The notes under the pieces are model-generated. The model was not told the DNA's origin. It saw nothing but the letters and a program-made list of their open reading frames with translations, and made no database searches. A stretch of 64,000 nucleotides of DNA, from NCBI RefSeq assembly GCF_009695765.1, contig NZ_VUNI01000001.1:124001-188000 (forward strand). Direction: 5' to 3'. The position numbers were made by a program, and so were the translations under genes. Source of the stretch: Roseburia porci (GTDB lineage Bacteria; Bacillota; Clostridia; Lachnospirales; Lachnospiraceae). Shown here piece after piece: positions 29,113 through 37,906 of the stretch (position 1 is its first letter; each line of letters begins with the position of its first letter).

Positions 29113-29580
29113 ATGGACGATTTTATCACATTAACAATTGGTAAAAAGAAAAATATTGCACTGATTGCACACGATGGTAAAAAGGCAGAACTGATACAGT
29201 GGTGCCAGAATCATAAATCAATTTTAGAGAAACACTTCCTTTGCGGAACAGGAACAACCGCCCGGATGATTACAGATAAAACAGGACTTCCGGTGCGTGG
29301 ATATAACAGTGGTCCGCTTGGTGGAGATCAGCAGATCGGAGCAAAGATCGTAGAAGGAAAGGTTGATTTTGTGGTATTTTTCTCAGATCCGCTTACTGCA
29401 CAGCCACATGACCCGGATGTAAAAGCATTGATGAGAATTGCACAGGTGTATGATATTCCGATGGCTGTCAACAAAGCATCTGCAGATTTTATGATCACAT
29501 CCATTTACATGGAGAAAGAGTATGATCATGATGTGATCAATTTTCATAAAAATATCAAAGAGCGTTCCGAGACGCTGTAG
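29113..29580 (+). CDS. mgsA: Methylglyoxal synthase
   Basis: MgsA converts dihydroxyacetone phosphate to methylglyoxal and phosphate, a bypass of lower glycolysis when phosphate is short. The start at 29113 (AGGAG site upstream) gives 155 residues. Residues matching the E. coli active site are present with an offset of one: H20, D72 in GPLGGDQQIG, H99 and D102 in AQPHDPD. The allosteric interface cannot be judged by eye. It is followed by degV after 12 bases, and the LysR gene overlaps degV, so three unlike genes may be cotranscribed. Confidence 0.95.
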   Translation: MDDFITLTIGKKKNIALIAHDGKKAELIQWCQNHKSILEKHFLCGTGTTARMITDKTGLPVRGYNSGPLGGDQQIGAKIVEGKVDFVVFFSDPLTAQPHDPDVKALMRIAQVYDIPMAVNKASADFMITSIYMEKEYDHDVINFHKNIKERSETL

Positions 29581-29592
29581 TTGGAGGAGAAT

Positions 29593-30462
29593 ATGAGTAA
29601 GGTTATCGTAGTAACAGACAGTAATAGTGGCATCACGCAGAATGAAGCGAAAGATCTTGGTGTTGTTGTAATGCCAATGCCATTTTATATCAATGGACAG
29701 ATGTATTATGAAGATATTGATCTGACACAGGAACAGTTTTATGAGAAACTGGAGCAGGGTGGAGAAATCAAGACCTCTATGCCGTTAGTTGGAGATGTAA
29801 CAGATAAGTGGGACGAGCTTTTGAAGGAATATGATGAGATTGTATATATTCCGATGTCGTCCGGACTCAGCAGCTCCTGCGAGACAGCCTATATGCTTTC
29901 TCAGGATTATGATGGAAAAGTACAGGTTGTCAATAACCAGAGAATTTCTGTAACACAGAGACAGTCTGTACTGGATGCAAAACAGCTTGCAGAGCAGGGA
30001 AAAAATGCAGAAGAGATTAAAAACATCTTAGAAGAAAAGAAATTTGATTCTTCCATCTATATCATGGTAGATACGCTTGATTATCTGAAAAAAGGCGGAC
30101 GTATTACTCCGGCAGCGGCAGCCCTTGGTACACTTTTGAAATTAAAACCGGTATTGCAGATCCAGGGAGAACGTCTGGATGCTTTCGCAAAGGCACGTAC
30201 TGTGAAACAGGCAAAGAATATTATGATCGAAGCCATGAAAAAAGATATGGAAACAAGATTTGGAAGTGCAGATGGTGCAAAGATAAATCTGGAGATGGCA
30301 TATACCAAAGATCTTGATGCGGCACTTGCATTCAAGGAGGAGGTGCAGGCTGCATTCCCGAATAATGAGATCGTGCTGAATCCGTTATCTTTAAGCGTGT
30401 CCTGTCATATCGGACCTGGAGCACTTGCAATTGCATGTTCTAAGAAAATAGATGCAGAATGA
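29593..30462 (+). CDS. DegV-family fatty-acid-binding protein
   Basis: A 289-residue two-domain protein of the DegV family. Members bind one fatty acid in a pocket, and some (FakB) present it to a fatty acid kinase. Family features are VTDSNSGI at the N-terminus, the IPMSSGLSSSCETA segment, the DTLDYLKKGGRI motif and the C-terminal SVSCHIGPGALAI. The RBS TTGGAGGAG lies directly upstream of the ATG. No fatty acid kinase (fakA) gene is in the window, so the role as FakB is inferred. Its stop codon overlaps the LysR gene start. Confidence 0.9.
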   Translation: MSKVIVVTDSNSGITQNEAKDLGVVVMPMPFYINGQMYYEDIDLTQEQFYEKLEQGGEIKTSMPLVGDVTDKWDELLKEYDEIVYIPMSSGLSSSCETAYMLSQDYDGKVQVVNNQRISVTQRQSVLDAKQLAEQGKNAEEIKNILEEKKFDSSIYIMVDTLDYLKKGGRITPAAAALGTLLKLKPVLQIQGERLDAFAKARTVKQAKNIMIEAMKKDMETRFGSADGAKINLEMAYTKDLDAALAFKEEVQAAFPNNEIVLNPLSLSVSCHIGPGALAIACSKKIDAE

Positions 30463-31355
30463 TGGATATTAATTTAGAATATTATAAAATTTTTTATTAC
30501 GTAACAAAACATCAGAGTATTACACAGGCAGCAGAGGTGCTTTCCATCTCACAGCCTGCGGTATCACAGGCAGTCAAGAATCTGGAAAAGGCTCTTGGCT
30601 GCAAACTTTTTGTGCGAATGGCAAAAGGAGTCCGGCTGACCAGCGAAGGAGAGGTTTTATATTCATTTGTTTCAAAAGGCTATGAAAGTATACTTGCAGG
30701 AGAACGGAAGCTGAGTGAGATTCTGGATCTGGAAGGTGGAGAGATCTGTATTGGAGCGAGTGATATGACGCTGCAGTTTTATCTTTTGTCTTATCTGGAA
30801 CAGTTTCATGAAAAGTATCCGGATATCAAGGTTACGGTGACAAATGCTCCGACACCGGAGACATTAGGGTATCTGGAGGACGGAAGAATTGACTTTGGAG
30901 TTGTCAGTACACCGGTCATAACAAAACATGGATGCATACAGATCCCGGTACGGAAAATTCGGGATATTTTTGTCGCTGGGCATAAATTTGAATATCTGAA
31001 AGGCAAAAAACTCCGCTATCGGGAATTATCGGATCTTCCGGTCATGTGTCTTGAGGGAGATACTTCCACACGCAGATATGTGGCAGAGTTTTTGGAAAAA
31101 GAGCATGTAATGCTGCAACCGGAGTTTGAACTTGCAACAAGTGATATGCTGATCCAGTTCGCCAAAAGAAGTCTTGGAGTTGCGAGTGTTGTGGAAGATT
31201 TTGCAAAACAGGCAATCGAAGAAGGGGAACTGTTTGAACTTCAATTCGACAAAGAGATTCCAAAGAGAGAGTTTTGCATTGTTTATAACGACAAAATTCC
31301 AATGTCCACAGCTGCCAGAAAACTCTTCCAAACGCTGACAAAACAAGAGATATAA
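30459..31355 (+). CDS. LysR-family transcriptional regulator
   Basis: A 298-residue LysR regulator. Residues 1-60 form the winged helix-turn-helix (TKHQSITQAAEVLSISQPA and KNLEKALGCKLFVR), and residues ~90-295 the periplasmic-binding-protein-like sensor domain. The start overlaps the degV stop codon by four bases; a second ATG three bases on is an equal choice. There is no divergent target gene next to it, as would be usual for LysR regulators; the neighbours are degV and purA. The effector and target are unknown. Confidence 0.9.
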   Translation: MMDINLEYYKIFYYVTKHQSITQAAEVLSISQPAVSQAVKNLEKALGCKLFVRMAKGVRLTSEGEVLYSFVSKGYESILAGERKLSEILDLEGGEICIGASDMTLQFYLLSYLEQFHEKYPDIKVTVTNAPTPETLGYLEDGRIDFGVVSTPVITKHGCIQIPVRKIRDIFVAGHKFEYLKGKKLRYRELSDLPVMCLEGDTSTRRYVAEFLEKEHVMLQPEFELATSDMLIQFAKRSLGVASVVEDFAKQAIEEGELFELQFDKEIPKREFCIVYNDKIPMSTAARKLFQTLTKQEI

Positions 31356-31388
31356 TATAGACTTATACCACACATAAAAAACATTGAT

Positions 31389-31417
31389 TTTACTTATGCC
31401 ATTTTTTACTCTATAAT
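31389..31417 (+). promoter_or_regulatory. Sigma-A promoter for purA
   Basis: TTTACT (31389-31394), 17 bases, TATAAT (31412-31417). The expected start site near 31424 lies directly before a hairpin. Confidence 0.65.
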
Positions 31418-31425
31418 CAGAAAGT

Positions 31426-31464
31426 AAAAACGGACAGGTTTTTACAGCCTGTCCGTTTTTGTGT
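31426..31464 (+). terminator. Hairpin with T-tract at the purA leader
   Basis: A 13-bp perfect stem (31426-31438 with 31448-31460), nine-base loop and five T's at the end of the 3' arm. It may terminate the LysR transcript, or be the first element of the purA mRNA. Confidence 0.75.
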
Positions 31465-31513
31465 CTAAATGATGACATGAATATGATGAATGATCTAGGA
31501 GGTCGTAAGTACA

Positions 31514-32806
31514 ATGGTTAAAGCAGTAGTCGGTGCCAACTGGGGCGATGAAGGAAAAGGTAAAATTACAGATATGCTTGCAGAGGAAGCGGATATTATC
31601 GTTCGTTTTCAGGGAGGAGCAAACGCAGGACATACCATCGTGAATAACTATGGTAAATTTGCCTTACATTCTCTGCCATCCGGTGTGTTTTATAGTCATA
31701 CCACAAGCATTATCGGAAATGGTGTTGCACTTAATATTCCGGTTCTGTTCAATGAAATAAAGTCAATTACGGACAGAAATGTTCCGATGCCTAAGATTCT
31801 GGTATCTGACAGAGCACAGATTGTTATGCCGTATCACATTTTATTTGATCAGTATGAGGAAGAACGTCTGGGAGGAAAATCTTTCGGTTCTACCAAATCA
31901 GGTATTGCGCCTTTCTATTCAGATAAATATGCAAAAAATGGTTTCCAGGTAAGCGAGTTATTTGATGATGACAGATTAAAACAAAAGATCGAACGTGTTT
32001 TAGTACAGAAGAATGTTATTCTTGAACATTTATATCACAAGCCACTGATCGATCCGGATGAACTGTTAAAGACTTTACATGAATACCGTGATATGGTAGC
32101 TCCTTATGTATGTGATGTATCTGCATATCTGGATAAAGCATTAAAAGAAGGCAAGACTGTACTCTTAGAGGGACAGCTTGGAACATTAAAAGATCCGGAT
32201 CACGGAATTTATCCAATGGTTACTTCTTCATCTACATTAGCAGCATATGGTGCAATTGGAGCTGGTCTTCCTCCATATGAGATCAAAGAGATTGTAACTG
32301 TATGTAAAGCTTATTCTTCAGCAGTAGGAGCAGGTGCTTTCGTAAGTGAAATCTTTGGAGATGAAGCTGATGAATTAAGACGTCGTGGTGGCGATGGCGG
32401 AGAATTCGGAGCAACAACAGGACGTCCGAGACGTATGGGATGGTTCGACTGTGTTGCGTCAAAATATGGATGCCGTCTTCAGGGAACAACAGACGTTGCC
32501 TTTACAGTTCTTGATGTACTTGGATATCTGGATGAGATTCCGGTATGTGTTGGATATGATATTGATGGTGAGGTTACAACAGATTTCCCTGTAACATATA
32601 AGTTAGAGAAAGCAAAACCTGTAATTAAAAAGCTGCCGGGATGGAAATGTGATATCCGCGGAATCAAAAAATATGAGGATCTTCCGGAAAACTGCAGAAA
32701 ATATGTTGAATTTATTGAAGAGCAGATCGGATTCCCAATCACAATGGTTTCAAATGGACCAGGAAGAGAAGATATCATCTTCCGTGAGTCTCCACTTAAA
32801 AAATAA
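31514..32806 (+). CDS. purA: Adenylosuccinate synthase
   Basis: PurA joins IMP and aspartate with GTP to adenylosuccinate, the first committed step to AMP. Key motifs are GANWGDEGKGKI at the N-terminus (GTP P-loop with the catalytic Asp), GGANAGHTIVN with the catalytic His, LEGQLGTLKDPDHG in the middle and RPRRMGWFD near residue 305. It is 430 residues long, as usual. A TAGGAGG site lies 11 bases upstream. It is a single-gene unit between two strong hairpins; no purB is near. Confidence 0.97.
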   Translation: MVKAVVGANWGDEGKGKITDMLAEEADIIVRFQGGANAGHTIVNNYGKFALHSLPSGVFYSHTTSIIGNGVALNIPVLFNEIKSITDRNVPMPKILVSDRAQIVMPYHILFDQYEEERLGGKSFGSTKSGIAPFYSDKYAKNGFQVSELFDDDRLKQKIERVLVQKNVILEHLYHKPLIDPDELLKTLHEYRDMVAPYVCDVSAYLDKALKEGKTVLLEGQLGTLKDPDHGIYPMVTSSSTLAAYGAIGAGLPPYEIKEIVTVCKAYSSAVGAGAFVSEIFGDEADELRRRGGDGGEFGATTGRPRRMGWFDCVASKYGCRLQGTTDVAFTVLDVLGYLDEIPVCVGYDIDGEVTTDFPVTYKLEKAKPVIKKLPGWKCDIRGIKKYEDLPENCRKYVEFIEEQIGFPITMVSNGPGREDIIFRESPLKK

Positions 32807-32822
32807 TAAGCGGTATTGGATG

Positions 32823-32866
32823 AAACAGTCCACTGTACACAATCGGGTGTGCAGTGGACTGTTTTT
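32823..32866 (+). terminator. Intrinsic terminator after purA
   Basis: A 13-bp perfect stem (32823-32835 with 32852-32864), extended inward, plus a T-run. Confidence 0.9.
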
Positions 32867-32989
32867 GCTTTAGAAGAAAAGGTTTTCCCCTATGTGTGTT
32901 CACAATTTGGTCACAATTTTACCACTTTTTCACCATGATTATTCCGTAAACTATCTGTTGGGAATGAAAAAATAAAGGAGGAAATCACT

Positions 32990-33934
32990 GTGATTGAAAT
33001 TAACAATCTTGTTAAAAAATACGGTGATCATGTAGCAGTTGATAATCTGAGCCTGACCGTAGAGCCGGGCAGGATTTATGGCTTCTTGGGACCAAATGGT
33101 GCGGGAAAATCAACTACCATGAATATCATTACCGGATACCTTGGTGCAACAAGCGGGGAAGTCAAAATCAATGGATACGATATATTTGCCCAGCCGGAAG
33201 AGGCAAAGAAATGTGTCGGATATCTTCCGGAACTGCCGCCATTATATATGGATATGACAGTAAAGGAGTATTTGAATTTTGTGGCTGATCTGAAGAAACT
33301 GGAGCGCAGTCTGAGAGCCAATTATGTCAAAGAGGCCATGCAGACAACAAAAATACTCGATGTACAGAACCGTATGATACGGAATCTGTCGAAAGGATAT
33401 CGGCAGAGAGTTGGATTTGCCCAGGCTATTCTGGGTTACCCGGAAGTAATCATTCTGGATGAGCCTACCGTAGGACTTGATCCGAAGCAGATCATCGAGA
33501 TCCGAGATCTGATCAAAGAACTCGGGAAAAAACATACGATCATTTTGAGTTCACATATTTTAAGTGAGATCAGTGCTGTGTGTGATCATGTATTTATTAT
33601 TTCAAAAGGAAAACTGGTAGCAAGTGATTCTACCGAGAATCTGGTTAACCTGATGTCAGGAGCCCAGGAGATTGAACTTACGATCAAGGGAGAGACGGAG
33701 AAGGCAAAGCAGCTGCTGAAAGAAATTCCACAGGCTGTCAAAGTAGAAGAAAAGACGTCACAGGAGCCACAGACGAGTGCGTTCCTTGTTACAGCAGAAA
33801 AGAACTGCGATATCAGGGAAGATATCTTCCATCAGTTCGCAAATAATGGAATGCTGATCCTGCAGATGCAGGCAGTTGTGAAGTCTCTGGAAGATGTATT
33901 CCTTGAACTGACACAGGAAGGAGGACAGAAATAA
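32990..33934 (+). CDS. ABC transporter ATP-binding protein (GldA-like)
   Basis: A 314-residue ABC ATPase of the exporter (ABC-2) type. Walker A is GPNGAGKST, the signature NLSKGYRQRVG (a variant of LSGGQ), Walker B VIILDEP and the H-loop SSHIL. The GTG start is supported by AAAGGAGG upstream. The C-terminal ~80 residues are a variable tail. The next gene overlaps it by one base and codes for its permease. The set ATPase, permease-GldG fusion and DUF4340 protein resembles the GldA-GldF-GldG transporter of Bacteroidetes gliding; in Bacillota the role is not known. Confidence 0.88.
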   Translation: MIEINNLVKKYGDHVAVDNLSLTVEPGRIYGFLGPNGAGKSTTMNIITGYLGATSGEVKINGYDIFAQPEEAKKCVGYLPELPPLYMDMTVKEYLNFVADLKKLERSLRANYVKEAMQTTKILDVQNRMIRNLSKGYRQRVGFAQAILGYPEVIILDEPTVGLDPKQIIEIRDLIKELGKKHTIILSSHILSEISAVCDHVFIISKGKLVASDSTENLVNLMSGAQEIELTIKGETEKAKQLLKEIPQAVKVEEKTSQEPQTSAFLVTAEKNCDIREDIFHQFANNGMLILQMQAVVKSLEDVFLELTQEGGQK

Positions 33935-36069
33935 TGCTTGCAATTTTTAAACGTGAATTTAAATCTTATTTCCAGAATATTATTGGATGGTTATTTGTAG
34001 CAGCTGTCCTTGCAGTGTTTGGACTTTATTTTTATGTATACAATCTGGCGAACGGATATCCGTACCTGTCATACAGTCTGTCATCCATTGCATTTATCAT
34101 GGTAATTGCAGTTCCAATCCTGACCATGAGATGTTTTTCGGAAGACCGGAAAAATAAAGTGGATCAGCTTGTACTGACTGCGCCGGTTTCGGTAGGAAAA
34201 ATTGTTATGGGCAAGTTCCTTGCAATGGCAGCCGTATTTACAATCGATGTAGCAGCCATCTGTCTTGCTCCACTTATTTTATCCAGATTTGGAACAGTTC
34301 CATTCGGAGAATGCTATATCTCAATTCTTGGGTTCTGGCTGTTTGGCTGTGCGATGATCGCAATCGGTATGTTTATTTCATCGATTACGGAAAGCCAGGT
34401 GATAGCGGCAGTCATTTCCTTTGCGGTACTTTTCGCCGGATATATGATGAAATCGATCGAAGGGCTGGTTTCCTCAAGCGGAAATATCGTTACAAAAATC
34501 ATGAGTGCATTCGATCTGTATTCGCCGTTTGACGGATTTAACAGTGGCTGTTTAAATCTGACAGGAGTGGCATATTACCTGACGGTAATTCTTCTTTTGT
34601 CATTTCTGACAACACAATCGATTCAGAAGAGAAGATGGAGTATCAGTTCAAAAAAGATCTCAACGGGTGTGTTTTCCGCAGGTCTTGTAGTAATCGCAAT
34701 TGTGGTTTCGGTTGTGTTTAATATGTTTGTGAATACGTTACCATCCTCTGTCACATCACTGGATTTTTCGTATGCCAAATTATATGCTTTGACAGATGAT
34801 ACCAAAGATTTTATGAAATCACTGGATCAGGATGTCACGATTTACGTGTTGAGCAAAGAATCTTCCAAAGATGATCAGCTGGATGAAACGCTGACCAGAT
34901 ATGAGGATCTTTCCAGACATGTAACGGTAAAATACATTAATCCTTCTACCAATCCATATTTTTATAAGGATTATACCGATAAGGCACCAACCACAAACAG
35001 CCTGATCGTGGTCGGAGCAGACCGTTCAAGAGTGGTTGATTTTAATGATATTTATGATTATCAGACGAGTATGGATTATTCTACATATTCCTATAACCAG
35101 GAATTAAAAGGATATGATGCAGAGGGACAGATTACCAGCGCAATCGAGTATGTAACAATGAGTGCAGATCAGCTTCCGGTTGTATATCAGGTTACCGGAC
35201 ATGGGGAAACAGAGCTTTCCAGTGCATTTACTTCCGCATTGGAAAAAGCAAATATTACACTGGAGAGCCTTGAACTTTTGAAACAGGATGCAGTGCCATC
35301 GGACGCTCAGGCAATCATTATCAATGCGCCAACTTCAGATTTTAATGCGGATGATGCACAAAAAGTGATTGATTATCTGCAGAATGGTGGAAAGGCAATT
35401 ATCGCCGGCAATTATGGATATCAGGATCTTACGAACTTTAATTCGATCCTGGCAGCATATAATGTAAGCTTTGTAAACGGTGTTGTCGGAGAGAATGATT
35501 CGAACTATTACTATAATAACAATCCATTTTATCTGCTTCCAAAGGTTGATTCCTCTGACTATACGTCAAGTGTGGCAAACAGCTATATCTTTTCACCTGT
35601 AAGTGAGGGAATCAGTTATCCGGACAGTACGGATGATGTCACATATACGCCATTACTTGAAACAACGGATTCAGCAGTGTCAAAGACTTCAACGGACGAA
35701 ATCACAACCTCTGAATTTGAAGACGGAGATGTGCAGGGACCATTTGCAGTTGCACTTGCAATTGAGCAGACGGTAGATGACAACAAACAGACACAGATCG
35801 CAGTACTTGGAAGTGCTTTATTCTTAAGCGATGAATGTGATCAGGTGGTATCCGGAAACAACTCGGCAATGTTTACCGGCATGATTTCCAAGATGGTAGG
35901 GGATACCGAACTGAAAGCAGGCGTAATCCCTGAAAAAGAATATACTCTGAGCAATCTGACAGTAGCAACACTGTCCGCAGTTGCGCTTGGACTTTGCATT
36001 GCAATCTTTATCCCAATCATCCTGATCATTTGCGGTATTGTAATCTGGGCAGTAAGGAGAAAGAAATAA
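33934..36069 (+). CDS. ABC-2 permease fused to a GldG-like extracytoplasmic domain
   Basis: A 711-residue fusion. Residues 1-230 hold six membrane segments of an ABC-2 permease (GldF-like). A further membrane segment near residue 250 leads into a large soluble part, residues ~275-660, with the GldG features (TKDFMKSLDQDVTIYVL, an ITSAIEYVT stretch and VTGHGE), and a last membrane segment at ~680-705. In Bacteroidetes these are two proteins, GldF and GldG. Translation is coupled to the ATPase (TAATG) and to the DUF4340 gene after it (TAATG). The exported substrate is unknown. Confidence 0.85.
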   Translation: MLAIFKREFKSYFQNIIGWLFVAAVLAVFGLYFYVYNLANGYPYLSYSLSSIAFIMVIAVPILTMRCFSEDRKNKVDQLVLTAPVSVGKIVMGKFLAMAAVFTIDVAAICLAPLILSRFGTVPFGECYISILGFWLFGCAMIAIGMFISSITESQVIAAVISFAVLFAGYMMKSIEGLVSSSGNIVTKIMSAFDLYSPFDGFNSGCLNLTGVAYYLTVILLLSFLTTQSIQKRRWSISSKKISTGVFSAGLVVIAIVVSVVFNMFVNTLPSSVTSLDFSYAKLYALTDDTKDFMKSLDQDVTIYVLSKESSKDDQLDETLTRYEDLSRHVTVKYINPSTNPYFYKDYTDKAPTTNSLIVVGADRSRVVDFNDIYDYQTSMDYSTYSYNQELKGYDAEGQITSAIEYVTMSADQLPVVYQVTGHGETELSSAFTSALEKANITLESLELLKQDAVPSDAQAIIINAPTSDFNADDAQKVIDYLQNGGKAIIAGNYGYQDLTNFNSILAAYNVSFVNGVVGENDSNYYYNNNPFYLLPKVDSSDYTSSVANSYIFSPVSEGISYPDSTDDVTYTPLLETTDSAVSKTSTDEITTSEFEDGDVQGPFAVALAIEQTVDDNKQTQIAVLGSALFLSDECDQVVSGNNSAMFTGMISKMVGDTELKAGVIPEKEYTLSNLTVATLSAVALGLCIAIFIPIILIICGIVIWAVRRKK

Positions 36070-36665
36070 TGAAAAGACAGAAAAAACAGTTTATTGTTCT
36101 TCTGATATTGCTTGTTGTATGCGTTGCGGCGTATTTAGGCGTGACGATGAATAACAAAAAGACAAAGCAGGAAGAGGAAGCAAGTGAAGAGGCTGCAAAG
36201 GTCTATATCACAGATTTTGACAAAGATGATGTGACGGCATTTTCCTATGTACTGAATGGAACGACACTCGCATTTCATAAAGATGGAGATAACTGGCTGT
36301 ATGATGGAGATTCATCGGTTGATATTGATGAGGACAGTGTGAGTGATCTGTTGTCACAGGCTTCGAAAATGACGGCTGCAGAACAGCTGGATGAAGTGGG
36401 GGATCTGTCTGATTATGGTCTGGATGCTCCGACCAATACAATTACAATTGAAACAAAAGACGATAAGATCACGCTTTTGGTTGGAAATTGCAATGATATG
36501 CTTTCGGAATATTACATGAAAGAAGAGGGAAGCGATGCAGTTTACCTTGTGGATTCGACAACAGCAAAGCTTTTCCAGAAGAGCGTTGAGTCGCTTACTG
36601 CTACAGAGGATACAGAGAGCACAGAAGCGGCAGAACCGGAAGCAACGGAAGAAAATGCAGATTGA
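36069..36665 (+). CDS. Membrane-anchored DUF4340 protein
   Basis: A 198-residue protein with a single N-terminal membrane segment (residues ~7-24), a beta-rich domain of the DUF4340 type, and an acidic tail rich in Glu, Ala and Thr. The start overlaps the permease stop codon by one base, so it belongs to the Gld-like transporter. DUF4340 proteins are often next to GldG-type genes, and this context is the main support for the call. Its likely place is the outer face of the membrane. No enzymatic motif is seen. Confidence 0.75.
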   Translation: MKRQKKQFIVLLILLVVCVAAYLGVTMNNKKTKQEEEASEEAAKVYITDFDKDDVTAFSYVLNGTTLAFHKDGDNWLYDGDSSVDIDEDSVSDLLSQASKMTAAEQLDEVGDLSDYGLDAPTNTITIETKDDKITLLVGNCNDMLSEYYMKEEGSDAVYLVDSTTAKLFQKSVESLTATEDTESTEAAEPEATEENAD

Positions 36666-36670
36666 CATAA

Positions 36671-36708
36671 AAAACGGTTATGGGATAAAACCCATAGCCG
36701 TTTTCTAC
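36671..36708. terminator. Bidirectional terminator between convergent genes
   Basis: A 14-bp stem (36671-36684 with 36691-36704) with A's before and T's after, so it can work for both the + and the - gene. It directly abuts the - strand stop codon. Confidence 0.85.
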
Positions 36709-36938
36709 TTATCCGGATTTTGCTTATCTGAGGACTTATCATCTTTTCTGGAAACCAGTTTATAGATGAAAGTGTAAGCCCAGATCAGAACCGGAATAAC
36801 GATCGTTGCAAAGACAGAAGCAGCGAACATGTTCATGGACTGACTGTTATCGGTGATTGCGCATACCAGAGTGGTGACATAAAGTCCGACGAGCAGCACG
36901 ATACCGACGATCGCCATAACCTGTTTTACTTTTTTCAT
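36705..36938 (-). CDS. Small two-helix membrane protein
   Basis: A 77-residue protein on the - strand with two hydrophobic helices (residues ~5-28 and ~37-62) joined by a short outer loop, and a charged C-terminal tail (RKDDKSSDKQ). The ATG at 36938 has an AGAAAGGA site at a fitting distance, so it looks like a real gene. It is convergent with the Gld-like operon and divergent from the SEC-C gene. I do not recognise the family; similar short membrane proteins are common in Lachnospiraceae. Function unknown. Confidence 0.7.
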   Translation of the reverse strand: MKKVKQVMAIVGIVLLVGLYVTTLVCAITDNSQSMNMFAASVFATIVIPVLIWAYTFIYKLVSRKDDKSSDKQNPDK

Positions 36939-36976
36939 GGAAAGATCCTTTCTGTTGTGGATATGTTAAAAATACT

Positions 36977-37005
36977 TTGAAATATAGTTTGTTTTTTGGT
37001 ATAAT
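36977..37005 (+). promoter_or_regulatory. Sigma-A promoter for the SEC-C gene
   Basis: TTGAAA (36977-36982), 17 bases, TATAAT (37000-37005), a near-consensus promoter. Confidence 0.75.
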
Positions 37006-37065
37006 AACATATGCGTATAATATTCGCAAGAAATCAATAGCAAAAACGATAAAGGTGGTATAGAA

Positions 37066-37566
37066 ATGGCTTTATTACAGGAATGGCAGAAAATTGCCTA
37101 TAACGAAAAAGCAAATAAAGGAGAGCTTCAGAGATTCTGGCAGAGATATTTCCTTTTGGAAAAAGGAGTATATGAGAAATTATTGACAAATCCTGATGAA
37201 GTTGTTGAGGGAACCGTGAAAGAATTAGCAGAGAAATATAATCTTTCTGTTCTTGAGATGGCAGGATTCTTAGACGGAATCAATGAAAGCCTTGTGACTC
37301 CGAATCCAATCGATACAATGGAAGAGGACACAAAAGTAAGCCTTGCATTCGATAAAGAAAAATTATACAAGAACATGGTTGACGCAAAGGCAGAGTGGTT
37401 ATATGAACTGCCAATGTGGGATGATATCTTCGATAAAGAGACAAAGAGAAAACTGTATCTGGAACAGAAGAAATCCGGAACCGTTGTTGTTGGTAAGAAA
37501 GTAGGACGTAATGATCCATGTCCATGCGGATCCGGCAAGAAATATAAATATTGCTGCGGAAGATAA
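37066..37566 (+). CDS. SEC-C zinc-binding motif protein
   Basis: A 166-residue soluble protein. The last 20 residues form a SEC-C motif, with zinc ligands in [16 protein letters not shown], as found at the end of SecA and in many stand-alone proteins of unknown role. The first ~140 residues are mainly helical and charged, without a domain that I can name. The start follows an AAAGGTGG site. It lies between its own promoter and the thrS T-box and is probably a single-gene unit. A tie to SecA or ribosomes is possible but not shown. Confidence 0.82.
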   Translation: MALLQEWQKIAYNEKANKGELQRFWQRYFLLEKGVYEKLLTNPDEVVEGTVKELAEKYNLSVLEMAGFLDGINESLVTPNPIDTMEEDTKVSLAFDKEKLYKNMVDAKAEWLYELPMWDDIFDKETKRKLYLEQKKSGTVVVGKKVGRNDPCPCGSGKKYKYCCGR

Positions 37567-37573
37567 TTTCTGT

Positions 37574-37602
37574 TTGACATCTATGGATAATGGGTATACA
37601 AT
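37574..37602 (+). promoter_or_regulatory. Sigma-A promoter for the thrS leader
   Basis: TTGACA (37574-37579), 17 bases, TACAAT (37597-37602). It is eight bases after the SEC-C gene. Confidence 0.75.
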
Positions 37603-37608
37603 ACGTTC

Positions 37609-37880
37609 AGATATCGAGATACAGACATTGTGAATACGTAGATGAGACGAGTAGAATACTTACAATGTTTCAGAGAGAGATGCATATGGTGCGAGCATCT
37701 TAACGGACAAGTATTTGAAGACCAGCTCTGAGTGACCCCAATCCGGTCCGGTGACTCCGTTATCGTCGGAATGAGATTTTCTTCATGATTACATACAGGT
37801 GGAGAAGATGAAACAGGGTGGAACCGCGATATAGCTTAATCGTCCCTGACACATAGAAATATGTGTCAGGGACTTTTTTA
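37609..37880 (+). ncRNA. T-box riboswitch controlling thrS
   Basis: A ~270-base leader with the conserved T-box AGGGTGGAACCGCG (37815-37828), which pairs with the free CCA end of uncharged tRNA. A GAGTA element near 37650, the AGAGAG region near 37672 and the GGTGCGAG loop form Stem I. An AATACTT/AAGTATT helix is followed by ACC (37721-37723), a threonine codon and the likely specifier. The terminator stem is 37842-37855 with 37860-37873 and a T-run. Uncharged tRNA-Thr should favour the antiterminator. Confidence 0.95.
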
Positions 37881-37906
37881 ATATTATAAAAAGGAGACTG
37901 ATAAGT

